The notes under the pieces are model-generated. The model made no database searches. It was not told the DNA's origin and saw only the letters and a program-made list of their open reading frames with translations. The translations under genes and the position numbers were made by a program. This document shows positions 19,885 through 30,000 of a DNA stretch of 64,000 nucleotides, in pieces. Where the stretch lies: contig JAEWAN010000034.1 of assembly GCA_023391625.1 (NCBI GenBank), forward strand, positions 868,001 through 932,000, written 5' to 3'. How positions within the stretch are numbered: position 1 is the first letter of the stretch; each line of letters starts with the position of its first letter. This stretch comes from Bacteroidota bacterium (lineage in GTDB: Bacteria; Bacteroidota; Bacteroidia; Bacteroidales; Paludibacteraceae).

Positions 19885-20850
19885 TTATCTGCAAAGATTA
19901 TCAATAAAGGTTTTAAATTTTCCGGTTTCTACAGTTGTTTTAAATCTCTCCTTTTTCAAAAGATAGAGTTCCGCAAACTCTTCTTTGCTGAACTTATCAT
20001 AGTAGGTTTTAAATAATCGGTAAAACTCCCTTACGTCCTCTACACATTGATTTTTCAGCTCCATGTACTGCGGAAAATCAAAACGGGGATCATATAAAGA
20101 GAAATAAATATGTAAGAGAAATCCGGCCGATATAGAAGGCAGGTTTTCTGTTTTTCCCCGTCTTTCGAGCTCTTTACAAAGTTCGGAAATTGAGAAAATG
20201 AAAGTTCTCATTTCCTCTACAAAGAAATTACTCTTATTGGACCGGGTTATGCTGTTATCATTCCAGCACCATACGTATGTTTCCGCCTGAATATGGCGAG
20301 TGGTTTCTGCAAGTTCGTAGGCCAGCCCGGTGAAATAACTATCTTCATGTACCCTCAATTGCGGATGATGTTTAATATCGTTATCAATTAAGAATTGTCG
20401 GCGGTACATCTTTGTGTGTGTCCAGGTCTTGTCTGCCTCGTGTTTTACTAAAATGGATTTACCATCCTTTCGCAATTCTTCGTACCAACGGGAACTTAGG
20501 AAATCCGGATTATACTTAGCGATTGTCTGGAAATACAGCGATAAGGCTGTATTCATAAAGAACCGATCATCGGCATCGCAAAACATGACATAATCTCCGG
20601 TAGCATGTTCAAGCCCGGCTTGTCGGCACATTCCCAAACCTACGTTTTTCTTCAAACAGATATATTGGGGGGTGATATTAACAAATTGATTTAGGAACTC
20701 ATCGCTCAATATGATGTTAGAACCGTCATTTAAAACAAGAACTTCAATATCATTGAAATCAATCATCATCTGATTATCGATAGAGGCTAACAGGGGGAAA
20801 ATAACTTTTTCCCCTTCTTTATACTGCGGTATAATAATGCTTAGTTTCAT
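19885..20850 (-). CDS. Phage-encoded family 2 glycosyltransferase
   Basis: The 321-residue protein has a GT-A fold: LSIIIPQYKEGEKV at the start, VLVLNDGSN, and the metal-binding DAD in FCDADDRFF (about residue 92). It has no membrane segments, so it is cytoplasmic or peripheral. It is the last gene of the tail-fibre operon, 3 bp after the fibre stop codon. In this position it could glycosylate virion proteins or alter host surface glycans; neither is shown. A host origin by capture is possible. Confidence 0.85.
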   Translation of the reverse strand: MKLSIIIPQYKEGEKVIFPLLASIDNQMMIDFNDIEVLVLNDGSNIILSDEFLNQFVNITPQYICLKKNVGLGMCRQAGLEHATGDYVMFCDADDRFFMNTALSLYFQTIAKYNPDFLSSRWYEELRKDGKSILVKHEADKTWTHTKMYRRQFLIDNDIKHHPQLRVHEDSYFTGLAYELAETTRHIQAETYVWCWNDNSITRSNKSNFFVEEMRTFIFSISELCKELERRGKTENLPSISAGFLLHIYFSLYDPRFDFPQYMELKNQCVEDVREFYRLFKTYYDKFSKEEFAELYLLKKERFKTTVETGKFKTFIDNLCR

Positions 20851-20853
20851 GAT

Positions 20854-23800
20854 TTATTTTTTGACAAATTGTGAAATAGGAATCTTTGATAAATTGCTTT
20901 CTCCGTCTAAAATCAACACATATTGGTCATCGCCCCAGGATGTTGATTCTATAGAATTAATCTTAATACGGGGTACTCTAATATCTAAATAACCTCCTAC
21001 CATATACATATTTGTATAGGTTAATAAGATGTCTGTATAATTTATACTGAATTCTACTCCTACCATAAGAACATTGCCTGCCTTCAAGTCTACTGAATCG
21101 GACTCAACGCCCAATGTCGGGACATTTAACTGCATGAAATCATTTATTTCTATATTGATCGAAGAATCAACTTGCGCTGCGATATGATGTGCTTTCAAAT
21201 TGATCGAATAAGCGTCTATATTATGGTCGTTGAATATCGTCTTTAAGCTGGTATTTTTATCGGTACCAAGTTGTAGCGTACCCTCTTTATAGTCAATGAT
21301 AGGCTTATAACCGCTATCACCTTGCAATTGTACGTTTGTTACACCTGTCGCAAAGGTTGATTTTACACCGGGGAGAGGGTTGTTTAATTTATTTCTAACC
21401 TCTTCCGCTAAATTATTCTCTATGATCGTGTTATCAGCTATCGCCCCGGACGTAATGGTTTTAGCAAGCAATTTCCCGTTATTGATCGTTCCGTCTTTTA
21501 TCTTGGCAGCCGTAACCGATAAATTAGCCAGTTCATCTGTACCTACAGCTCCGGCTGATATCTTAGTATTAAGATAAGTTCCCGTTATATCCCCGCCAAA
21601 ATTGGTTTTACTATTTAACCCTCTTTCCAAAGCTACTTCTACATTCTTAGTCGCAGTTTCAGGAATATCACCCCATGTTATTTTTGTAATACGGTTTGTA
21701 TTAGCGTCCGGATCAGCAGTCCCATTTGAATAGTATTTATAACCAAATACGGTGGCATTGACTGCGTAATAATCGCCCACAGGAATGGCAAAACAGATAT
21801 ACCCATCTTCATCCACATATAGAGTAATTTTATTGCCTAAATTGACTTCTCCTAAATTTATACCGCCATAATAATTAAAGCTCTGATTGTAATTATAGGA
21901 TTGCACCAACATACATAGAGGAAAAGAATTTCCTGCATAATTACTTCCATACAACCATAATGTAAAGAATACAGGTTCAGACATTAATAGATTTGTGGTA
22001 ATCAAGAAATGGGTATTTTGAACATTTCCTGACAGCTTAGGAAAACCTATAGTTTCTGGTACTTTTCCATTTACATCACCCTCTGCTAAGTACCGCCAGC
22101 CTTTAAATCCTCCTCCCCGTTTATCATACTGCGCAAAAGCACAGGTATAGGTAGTTGAAGTAGGCGGATACGCAACATATTCATAATGCGAATAATCGCC
22201 ATTTAATACAGTTTTAACAATATAACCCGTTGCATAGTTAGAGTCCCAATCCGGTTTTCCAACAGCATTATTAGATATAAAAGGAACTATATCCCCTTGT
22301 TTCAAATCCAGACTTTCCGGATTGAAAGTATTGAAATTTGTAATTACAACTGGAGAAGTTAATTTATTTGCGCCTAAAGCATTTCCTCCCTTTTTATCCC
22401 CCAAAGCATAATTTACAGCTAATTCTAAATTATTATACGTTCCGGAAACATCGCCTCCGAACTTTGAAGTATTTTTAAGGGTCGTAGCAATGCTAATTTC
22501 CGTTACCCTTTCAGCAGTATCAGGCACAGCAGAACTAACTACAGAAGTCACCCGATTTGCATAGTTATTTGATTCTCTTGTCTGATAAGTGTAATTAAAA
22601 CCAACTGCCCGAACCTCATACGTTCTTGCTGCTAAAGTGGGAATCCACAGACAAACAAAACCATCATTAATAAATGCTTTTACAGATGAAAATATACTGT
22701 TCCCTAAATTTACACCAGAATAACTGTTCATTATACCACCATTTGCATAGTTATAAAATGATATAATGGAATAATGCGGCAAATAAGTAGTGGAATAAGC
22801 AAACCCCTTGATTTCAAAATATACAAAGGTATTTGAGTTATAAGGTATATCAGTAGCTATTACAGCTCCGGGGTGTTCCCCTGTGTCACTTTCAAAGTAA
22901 TTAAAGGTATGCAATTTTGGGGCGGGATAAGTACCCATCAAATCCCCGCCAGCAACACCAGAAGGTGGTAACGAAGCAGGAGTATTAAGTATATTAGAAT
23001 AGTCTATGTTTCCATTTATATCACCGGCTGCAATATACCGCCAACCTTTCCATACTCCAACCTCAAATGAACCTAAAGCAATGCCAAGTTTATCCTTAAG
23101 GTCATATGGTACTTGGGCGAATGCCATAAAAGTGAACAATGTAGAAGAGGTATGTGTAATAAGCCCGCTAAGACGTTTAAATCCGGCATCAGGCCATGGC
23201 CCATTAAGGACACCGCTGGGTGCAACGAATGAAACAAAACCACCCACCGGAATTTTCAGTGCATTTAAGTCAGCTGCTGTCAAGACAGCAAAGTCTGTTA
23301 TCGTTATAGCTGGTGTCAGAAATTTTTGATTCAGCTTTTCTTTTATCGCTGCAGACAGCATTGTTTCCACGATACCGCCTGTTTTAATGCCGAACTCATT
23401 CTTACCGGCTCCGGTTACTTCCAGCCCTCCGGAAGCTGAAGCGACATATACATCAACCAAATCCGATATATTGATTTGGAAAGTAGAGCCGTCCACTAAA
23501 TGGAAGGTGATTATTTTTGTCTCTGCATTATATTCAACCCCTTGTAGGAAATACTGGGTCGGTAAATTGATATAAGATGTTGCCCGGTCGTCATAATACT
23601 CTATTACCAGATCATTTACATGCGATCCGGTTCCCATGGATACGTTCTTAACGGCTTCCACATCATCGAAAGCTGCTTTAATAGCTGCTTGCACAAAGGC
23701 TGTATTAGATACTTTCTTACTTTCATCACCGGCTGCAGGCGTTTCCACTTCTGCAGCTCCGTCATTTACCTTAATGGGACTGTTTACGAGCATTTTCGAG

Positions 23801-23973
23801 GCTGCATCATAAACGGGAACGGTTTTGTCTAAAAGGTCAAAAAAGCCGGACGGAATCTTTGTCACTTTGATGGAATTAGGAATCGGCTGATTCCATTTTG
23901 CGACCATCATGTAGTATTCATCGGTGATTTGATCCAGTTCCGACATCTCGCTCGGAAATTTAACTTCTGCCAT
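20854..23973 (-). CDS. Tail fibre / receptor-binding protein with internal duplication
   Basis: The 1039-residue protein has an N-terminal part (about 1-230) with an alpha/beta pattern, then a block of roughly 300 residues present twice (about 230-530 and 545-840): ITDFAVLTAADLNAL...GWRYIAAGDINGN pairs with ITNFNTFNPESLDLK...GWRYLAEGDVNGK. Each block ends in a GGDxxGTY turn, with a third GGDITGTY further on. The C-terminus (residues 880-1039) looks like repeated beta-strands and ends at FVKK. Position after the tail genes and before the glycosyltransferase supports a host-recognition role. The fold is not recognised. Confidence 0.75.
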   Translation of the reverse strand: MAEVKFPSEMSELDQITDEYYMMVAKWNQPIPNSIKVTKIPSGFFDLLDKTVPVYDAASKMLVNSPIKVNDGAAEVETPAAGDESKKVSNTAFVQAAIKAAFDDVEAVKNVSMGTGSHVNDLVIEYYDDRATSYINLPTQYFLQGVEYNAETKIITFHLVDGSTFQINISDLVDVYVASASGGLEVTGAGKNEFGIKTGGIVETMLSAAIKEKLNQKFLTPAITITDFAVLTAADLNALKIPVGGFVSFVAPSGVLNGPWPDAGFKRLSGLITHTSSTLFTFMAFAQVPYDLKDKLGIALGSFEVGVWKGWRYIAAGDINGNIDYSNILNTPASLPPSGVAGGDLMGTYPAPKLHTFNYFESDTGEHPGAVIATDIPYNSNTFVYFEIKGFAYSTTYLPHYSIISFYNYANGGIMNSYSGVNLGNSIFSSVKAFINDGFVCLWIPTLAARTYEVRAVGFNYTYQTRESNNYANRVTSVVSSAVPDTAERVTEISIATTLKNTSKFGGDVSGTYNNLELAVNYALGDKKGGNALGANKLTSPVVITNFNTFNPESLDLKQGDIVPFISNNAVGKPDWDSNYATGYIVKTVLNGDYSHYEYVAYPPTSTTYTCAFAQYDKRGGGFKGWRYLAEGDVNGKVPETIGFPKLSGNVQNTHFLITTNLLMSEPVFFTLWLYGSNYAGNSFPLCMLVQSYNYNQSFNYYGGINLGEVNLGNKITLYVDEDGYICFAIPVGDYYAVNATVFGYKYYSNGTADPDANTNRITKITWGDIPETATKNVEVALERGLNSKTNFGGDITGTYLNTKISAGAVGTDELANLSVTAAKIKDGTINNGKLLAKTITSGAIADNTIIENNLAEEVRNKLNNPLPGVKSTFATGVTNVQLQGDSGYKPIIDYKEGTLQLGTDKNTSLKTIFNDHNIDAYSINLKAHHIAAQVDSSINIEINDFMQLNVPTLGVESDSVDLKAGNVLMVGVEFSINYTDILLTYTNMYMVGGYLDIRVPRIKINSIESTSWGDDQYVLILDGESNLSKIPISQFVKK

Positions 23974-23977
23974 ATTA

Positions 23978-25120
23978 TTATAATGTTATGTAATTACTAT
24001 TTTGAGTTGTTATCTTATCTTCCGTATTAGCTACCAGGTAGATGGTTTCACTTATTTCCGTGTTGTCAAGCGGGGTGAAGTTGCTACCGGAGTCTATCAT
24101 TTCGATGCGTAATACCACGCTCTCCGGAGTTATTTGCCGTGTCTGCTGCGTTAAGTCCGAGGTTACAATACAAGGATAATTCATTCCATTTACCACCAGG
24201 TACACTTCGTCTGATGAAAGAAGGTCATAGATAAAATTAATGTCTGCTGCAGACCGGTAACCGCTCGCTATTTCCATCGTTTCCGTAATGGTTTCCCGTT
24301 TCCGGGCTTTCACAAGGGTATTCACGACAGGATCGTATTTCAAATAACTGTTTTCCGACAGCTCCGGCTTTTTTGTCCCCCGGCCGGTAAGCTCCAGGTT
24401 TTCAAAAACCCCTAAAGAATTCCGGAACCGGAGCAGGTGATAACTTTCGGAAAGAGTATCAATCAAAGTAATCCGGAACGATTCTTTATCTTGCACATAA
24501 AAAGTGATCTGATTGATATTAGCCGGTTCCGGCATGGCGGATAATATCCGGAGCAAGTTTAATCCTACCAAAAACCCAAGGGTTGACCAAATTTGGTAAG
24601 AACCGCCGGTATTGGAACGTATTATAATAGGACCTGATGTCGGGTATACAAAATACACCGTTGTCAGTTCCCGCCTTCTCATCCTGATGTTGCTTCCGTT
24701 TGTCCGGGTAGTCAGCAGGAATTGAACAAAGGGATTTAATAAACGGTAATCAAACATCGTTATTCCCTGCGTATTCAGATAGCGCAACATACGGCCTGAT
24801 ACGCCGCCGGGAAGAGCATATCCCGTAAATTTATAATCTCCGGCTATAACACGGTACTGGCTTGCACTCGACCGGGTTCTCAGGTCTTCATCAGAACCCG
24901 GTTCCGGGAAATAATAATCGGCGGACATATAAGGAGCGATAATATCGGCTATATCCAATGTCACTTCCTTATTATGGGGGTAAACTGTCACAGGCAAATA
25001 ATGACCCGGCGAAAGAGTACGCACCTCTATCAGCATAGGATCGTCACTGTCGGTCTGAAAAGTAAATATGATCGGATTGTTTAAAAAAGAAAACTGTCCT
25101 GGTTCCTGTATTGCTTTCAT
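23978..25120 (-). CDS. Tail-associated protein, unknown
   Basis: This 380-residue protein belongs to no family I can name. It is rich in beta-strand pattern (ITFYVQDKESFRITLIDTL; LEVNG-type turns) and has no membrane segment. It is the first gene of the unit made of this gene, the fibre and the glycosyltransferase, and is preceded by a copy of the late promoter element (25139-25173). A distal tail or baseplate role is inferred from position only. Confidence 0.65.
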   Translation of the reverse strand: MKAIQEPGQFSFLNNPIIFTFQTDSDDPMLIEVRTLSPGHYLPVTVYPHNKEVTLDIADIIAPYMSADYYFPEPGSDEDLRTRSSASQYRVIAGDYKFTGYALPGGVSGRMLRYLNTQGITMFDYRLLNPFVQFLLTTRTNGSNIRMRRRELTTVYFVYPTSGPIIIRSNTGGSYQIWSTLGFLVGLNLLRILSAMPEPANINQITFYVQDKESFRITLIDTLSESYHLLRFRNSLGVFENLELTGRGTKKPELSENSYLKYDPVVNTLVKARKRETITETMEIASGYRSAADINFIYDLLSSDEVYLVVNGMNYPCIVTSDLTQQTRQITPESVVLRIEMIDSGSNFTPLDNTEISETIYLVANTEDKITTQNSNYITL

Positions 25121-25131
25121 ATGATTATCAT

Positions 25132-25180
25132 TTTACGGCAAATATGGAAATCCGGGACAGCAAATGAAAGGACAAATTAA
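25132..25180 (-). promoter_or_regulatory. Late promoter element, copy 1
   Basis: On the minus strand TTTGTCCTTTC has its GTCC starting at 25173, and 34 nt downstream lies the end of the -7-like octamer CATATTTG (25146-25139). It is followed by GCCGTAAAATG and, 19 nt on, the ATG of the 380-residue tail gene. The element begins right at the stop codon of the preceding gene. Confidence 0.65.
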
Positions 25181-27072
25181 TCAGAATACTGACGTACCGT
25201 CCGGTAGTTTATTTCAACCATATTAGCACCGTCATCGCTGATCTCGTATTTCATGCTCTCGAACAGTAGGGGCTGCCCGTCTATCAGATCCAGCTCGGTG
25301 CGGTCGTATTTTATCATGTCAAAAGCCGGAAGGTTCAGTTTCGTCTGTACCGGCTGGAAAGAATGCCGGAGTACCCGGTCGTACAATTTGTAAAACCGTT
25401 CATACAATCCCCGTTCGCCGCCGAAGACCAAATCCAGTTCTCCGATCGCATTTCCGGCATTATCATAGCCATAAGTCGTACCAAATGAACATTTTTCCAC
25501 ACCTGAATTATAGCCGTCCGGAGCTGCCCGCCCATGGGAGTAACAAAACATAATCGGACATTCCTGATTTGCCTTACTACCACTATCTTCTTTACTACTG
25601 TAAACAATCGTAGTGTTTAACATTCTGGTTTCTCCTATATAAGGCATTAACAATAAAGGAGAATCCGGTTTCTCATTTGTTTCACTCAGTTTCCACCGTG
25701 AAGGTAACGAGGCTCTGATAATAGGAACCGCTTCATCCGGGCACTCCACTTCCACAGACTCCAGTTTTGAACTTTCATCATAAAAATCAAATAAGTTTTG
25801 GCCAATATATTCAAGCATATATCTTGTACCCGTACCTTCACCCGGTCGCTGGGGCCTGCTACGACAATACATCAATACACTGGTCACAAAATAATTCGCT
25901 GATTTAATCACAGGAATATTCGCTTCTTGTTTTACCACAATTATATCTTTATTTACTCTCTGAAAATCCTGCCAGGTTGAAAATTCACTAATAAAGCCCG
26001 GCAAATCTGATGTGGATATATTATGCTGCTGGGTTAATTTAATCGTTTTTTGCGATTCATAACTATTCACCGGATACATTCCCTGCTGTTTCGTCCGGTC
26101 CGATCCGATATTTTTCAAGATATCATTCCAGAATACTATCCGAATCCGGATTCCGTCTTCGTCCACAAAAAAATCGCAACCGAACTTATACCGTACCGCA
26201 TTCAGAAATTCTTCCACCGTACAGCTCGGAACCAACTGCCCGTAATTCAGCACCCCGAACATCAAGGCATCCACCGTATTGTTCAGTACCACGATTTTCC
26301 GTAAATCCGAATCGGTGTCAAACAAGGATTCCTGCAAGTTGTAACCGAAATAGGCAAATAAGGCTTTTAACACGTATTTCAGTTTCAGAAAAGGCGTGAT
26401 TCCGTAACCCACCGGATAAGTAATCGTAGTATCATCCACCGTCACCGTATGTTCATTAATGCCGAATAAAGTATAATATAAATTACCGTTCGGATCCGGG
26501 TAAGTCTGTTCATACCACAATCCATTTTTTGTAGGACAATTCACATGATTTAAAAAATCTCCCACCCCTGTTTCCTTATCGTAAGAGGTACAGATCGGAA
26601 AAACGGCAAAATCTTCGTCCGGGAAATACCCTCCCATCACCGTGTCCAGGAAATGCGCCCATTTGGATACTTTTTCCGCCGTGGACATGCCTTCATACGG
26701 ATCTTTTTCTATCGTACGGAAAACTTCCGTCATAGTTACATCTTTCACCCGGTTATTCACGTCCCCTTCGTCCACCAAAAAAGTAGCGGATATGGAACTG
26801 TTCCGGGTTATCTTTGTCACAACCAGCGAGGCCAAAAGCTGATACCCGTTCGCCAAAATAATCACCTCCCGTTTAGCAAGGTATTTTTTCGTCCGGTCAA
26901 AGCGTTGGGGACAGTCCAGTATCCGGAGGTTATTGTTCGTATATTGCAAAGTGAAAGGCAAAGAAATACTCCCCTGCTCGCTTAACATGGGTTGCGTTTT
27001 TAAAATGCTTATTTTACTGCCGGCCTCAATGTCGTACCGCAGTCCGGTTTGTCTGTCTATTACCTGAATCAT
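25177..27072 (-). CDS. Large tail/baseplate protein, unknown
   Basis: The 631-residue protein sits directly after the tape measure, the usual place for distal tail and baseplate hub proteins. The start (IQVIDRQTGLRYDIEAGSKI) and the many short beta-strand stretches resemble hub-like proteins, but no named domain was recognised. It contains scattered Cys residues (FPICTSYD, HVNCPTKNG, CPIMFCYSHG) without a clear metal motif. It is co-transcribed with the tape measure (17-bp gap). Confidence 0.65.
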   Translation of the reverse strand: MIQVIDRQTGLRYDIEAGSKISILKTQPMLSEQGSISLPFTLQYTNNNLRILDCPQRFDRTKKYLAKREVIILANGYQLLASLVVTKITRNSSISATFLVDEGDVNNRVKDVTMTEVFRTIEKDPYEGMSTAEKVSKWAHFLDTVMGGYFPDEDFAVFPICTSYDKETGVGDFLNHVNCPTKNGLWYEQTYPDPNGNLYYTLFGINEHTVTVDDTTITYPVGYGITPFLKLKYVLKALFAYFGYNLQESLFDTDSDLRKIVVLNNTVDALMFGVLNYGQLVPSCTVEEFLNAVRYKFGCDFFVDEDGIRIRIVFWNDILKNIGSDRTKQQGMYPVNSYESQKTIKLTQQHNISTSDLPGFISEFSTWQDFQRVNKDIIVVKQEANIPVIKSANYFVTSVLMYCRSRPQRPGEGTGTRYMLEYIGQNLFDFYDESSKLESVEVECPDEAVPIIRASLPSRWKLSETNEKPDSPLLLMPYIGETRMLNTTIVYSSKEDSGSKANQECPIMFCYSHGRAAPDGYNSGVEKCSFGTTYGYDNAGNAIGELDLVFGGERGLYERFYKLYDRVLRHSFQPVQTKLNLPAFDMIKYDRTELDLIDGQPLLFESMKYEISDDGANMVEINYRTVRQYSD

Positions 27073-27089
27073 AATTTATTTCGATTAAA

Positions 27090-30000
27090 TCATTTATTTC
27101 TTCTGTTCCCTAAATTCATGGAATCGTTGTATTGCGAATCGGCCTCGTGAAATTCGGAGATATTCCAGTCCCCCCGCACACGGGTAACGGCAAATTTATC
27201 TACCGCCTCATTAAATTGCGCTGCAGCGTTCTCCAGGCTGGCTGCCGTCCCTGCTATATCGTCATCGGCCGGAGTCCGTGCTCCCCGCCGGGCGGCACGT
27301 TCTATTCCGCGGGAATGCGACAATAAAGCCGGCTCTTTCAGCTCCGGCTGCTCCACCACATAATCGCCGGCGTAAGAGCCTGTATTAGCAGAAGCGTTAC
27401 CGGCATATTCATACTGATCGGCCGACGTGCTGCCGGCAAAGCCCGGACTGCTGTTCAGCTGAATGCTGGCCGTACTGGCCGAACCGGAAGATGAAGCTTC
27501 CAAGGTAGTGTTTTTAACCCGATCCCGTTCTTTCTTAGCTGCTGCAATCTGCGCTGCAGCCGTCACTCCAAGTATAGCTGTCATTATCCCCGCCATGATA
27601 GGGCCGGCGATAGGGCCTAAAGTCATGGAACTGGCCCAGGCGTTCATAATACCCACGGCGGTAGCTGCTCCGATCTCGGCCACTTTCAAGGCAAACTGGG
27701 CATCGGCAAATTTCTTCTGTACCTCCAGCTCTTTTTCTTTCTGCTCGTATTCCAGCTTTTCCTTCTGCTGATTGTACTGTTCCTGGGAGATAATACCGGC
27801 ATCCAGATTCTTTTTCAAAGCGGTATGCTGTTTCTCGTATTCCGCCTGCACACCGGCCGTTTCCGCATTCTGCAAAGCAGTAACGGCATCAGAAGCTGCC
27901 GAAATCAATTGCTGCGCCTGGCCCACGTATTGTTGTGCATACTTCAGCTTAATGGCCAATTTAGCTTGCTGGAATTCTTCTTCGCTGATTAATTCCTGAT
28001 CATACAGTTCCTGCAGGGCTTCCATCTCCATTTTTTGCTGGTCGGCAATGGAAAGCAGCCCGTATTGCTGCTGAATGGCTTTCCGTCTTTCTTCGAAATC
28101 GATATCATTATTCAGGCGTTGGGATTCGGCCTGATTCATTAAATCAGTCAGTTGCTCGTTGTTCTCATTCAGGGCCTCAATCTGTTCCTGCGTAACGTCA
28201 CGCTCCATGCCGGACACCATGTCTGCATACGACTCCCGAATAGCGATACGTTCGTCCAGGTTTTTCTGCTCCAATTCCCGGAGTTCCTGCTCATACTGTT
28301 CCTGCGATATTTTTTTATCCCGGAGCGAAGCGAGCAAGGCCAGCTGCTCCGCCTTGTAATTCGCTTCCTGCGCTTTCAGCAGGGAATCACGGGCCTGGGC
28401 ATAAGCGTTCAGAAAGGCCTGATCAAACGACCGGGCACTGTCCAGACGGCGTTTCTCCCCTTCTTCCTCAATACGTTCCAGATTGTCCTGATGTTGCGCT
28501 TCCAATATTTCGAGGGCCTTTTTCTGGTCGTCCGTCATCTTGCGGGGATCGCCGTCCAGTCCCATGTTTTTCTTTTCAGACCGGTAGCGGGCGTTTTCCG
28601 CCTCTTTAGAAATTTCTTCAATCCTTTTAAAATGATCTTCTTCCAGTTCCGCCCTCTTATCAAGCTGCTCTTGTGTCAATTTCGTTACATCTACTTCATA
28701 CAGATTCGCCTTTTTCAAGCGTTCCGTATAGGCCCGTTCCTCCACTTTTAAGAGCGCTTCCGTATTTTTCATCAAATTGTCGATTGATTTCTGCTGCCTT
28801 TCCGTTACGGCAGGATCATCCACCGTACCGAATCGGAACTGATAAATATCTTTCGCTAATTTCATGTATTCACTGTCCGCATTCTTCTCGTCATTAATCC
28901 ATTTATCCAGCTCCGCCTTATTCATTTCATTAAAGGCTTTCCGCTGCTCGATTGTTGCTTTTTGAGCTTCTAATTGCTCTTCCAAGGACTTACCAGTGAG
29001 TATATTCAGTTTATCCTGTTCTAATTTTAAATTATTACCCAGGTCTGTAATTTGTTTAAGAAAACCTTTCATTTCTTCTTCCGTATATTTATAAAAAGAA
29101 TAAGAACCAGGTGATCCGACTCCGCCCCCTGAATAAACTTGTTTTCCTCCTAAACTATGCTTTGTTTGCAATTCAAGCATTTGCTGCTCTATATCTTTTA
29201 TATTTTTTTCCGTTTCTTGTATAGCATCTCCATTCAAAAACTTTAACCTGGCTTTCTCCGCCTCTATAAAGGCATAGGCTTTATCCGTATTCAATTCAAT
29301 GGCATTACCATATTCATCAAATTTAGAGACCGCACCTGGTATGGATAAACTTATTTGTTTAATAATACTGTTCAGTTCCGCCTGCTCCGTTGCATTCAGT
29401 TTTGTTTTCGAAGCGAGTTCATCGTAACGAATCAGGAGCGGAACGGTATTTGCCTCCAATCCGGCCACTTTACTGATCTGATCATCATATACCTGGTTAG
29501 CCGACTTCATATCGCCCATCAGATCACTTACCGTATCTGCCATATCACCGGATAATGAATTCCAGATATTCCTTATCCATTGAAAACGACGGCCTACTTT
29601 CAATTGCGCATTTTCCCACTTCACGGCCGACTGTTGCGCCCGATCAGCGCCGGTCAATGCAAGTTCCCCTTGTTTTTCCAGTTCTTCATTGATTATCTTA
29701 ATAGCAGCTTGAGAAAAATCGCCGGTCTTTTTCACCTCATTCTGCAAACGGGCTGCCGATATGCCCAAGTTATCCAACACCAGGCTGGATTTACGGCCTA
29801 TCCCGTCCACAATGGAATTAACCAGATAATCCACGCTTTCCCCGGTATCAATGGCCCGTTGCTGGGCAAACTTCAGCATATTGCCGAAGCTTTCAAGCGG
29901 GATATTGAAGTTATCAGCCCGGACAGCCGATTTCATCAGTTGCAAATCGCTGACCGTTCCCCGTGTGGCCTGCCGGAGGTTACTCAATAAATCCGGCTGG

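Noticed and set aside
20854..23973. A diversity-generating retroelement targeting the fibre
   Set aside because: No reverse transcriptase gene and no template-like near-repeat were seen in the prophage.
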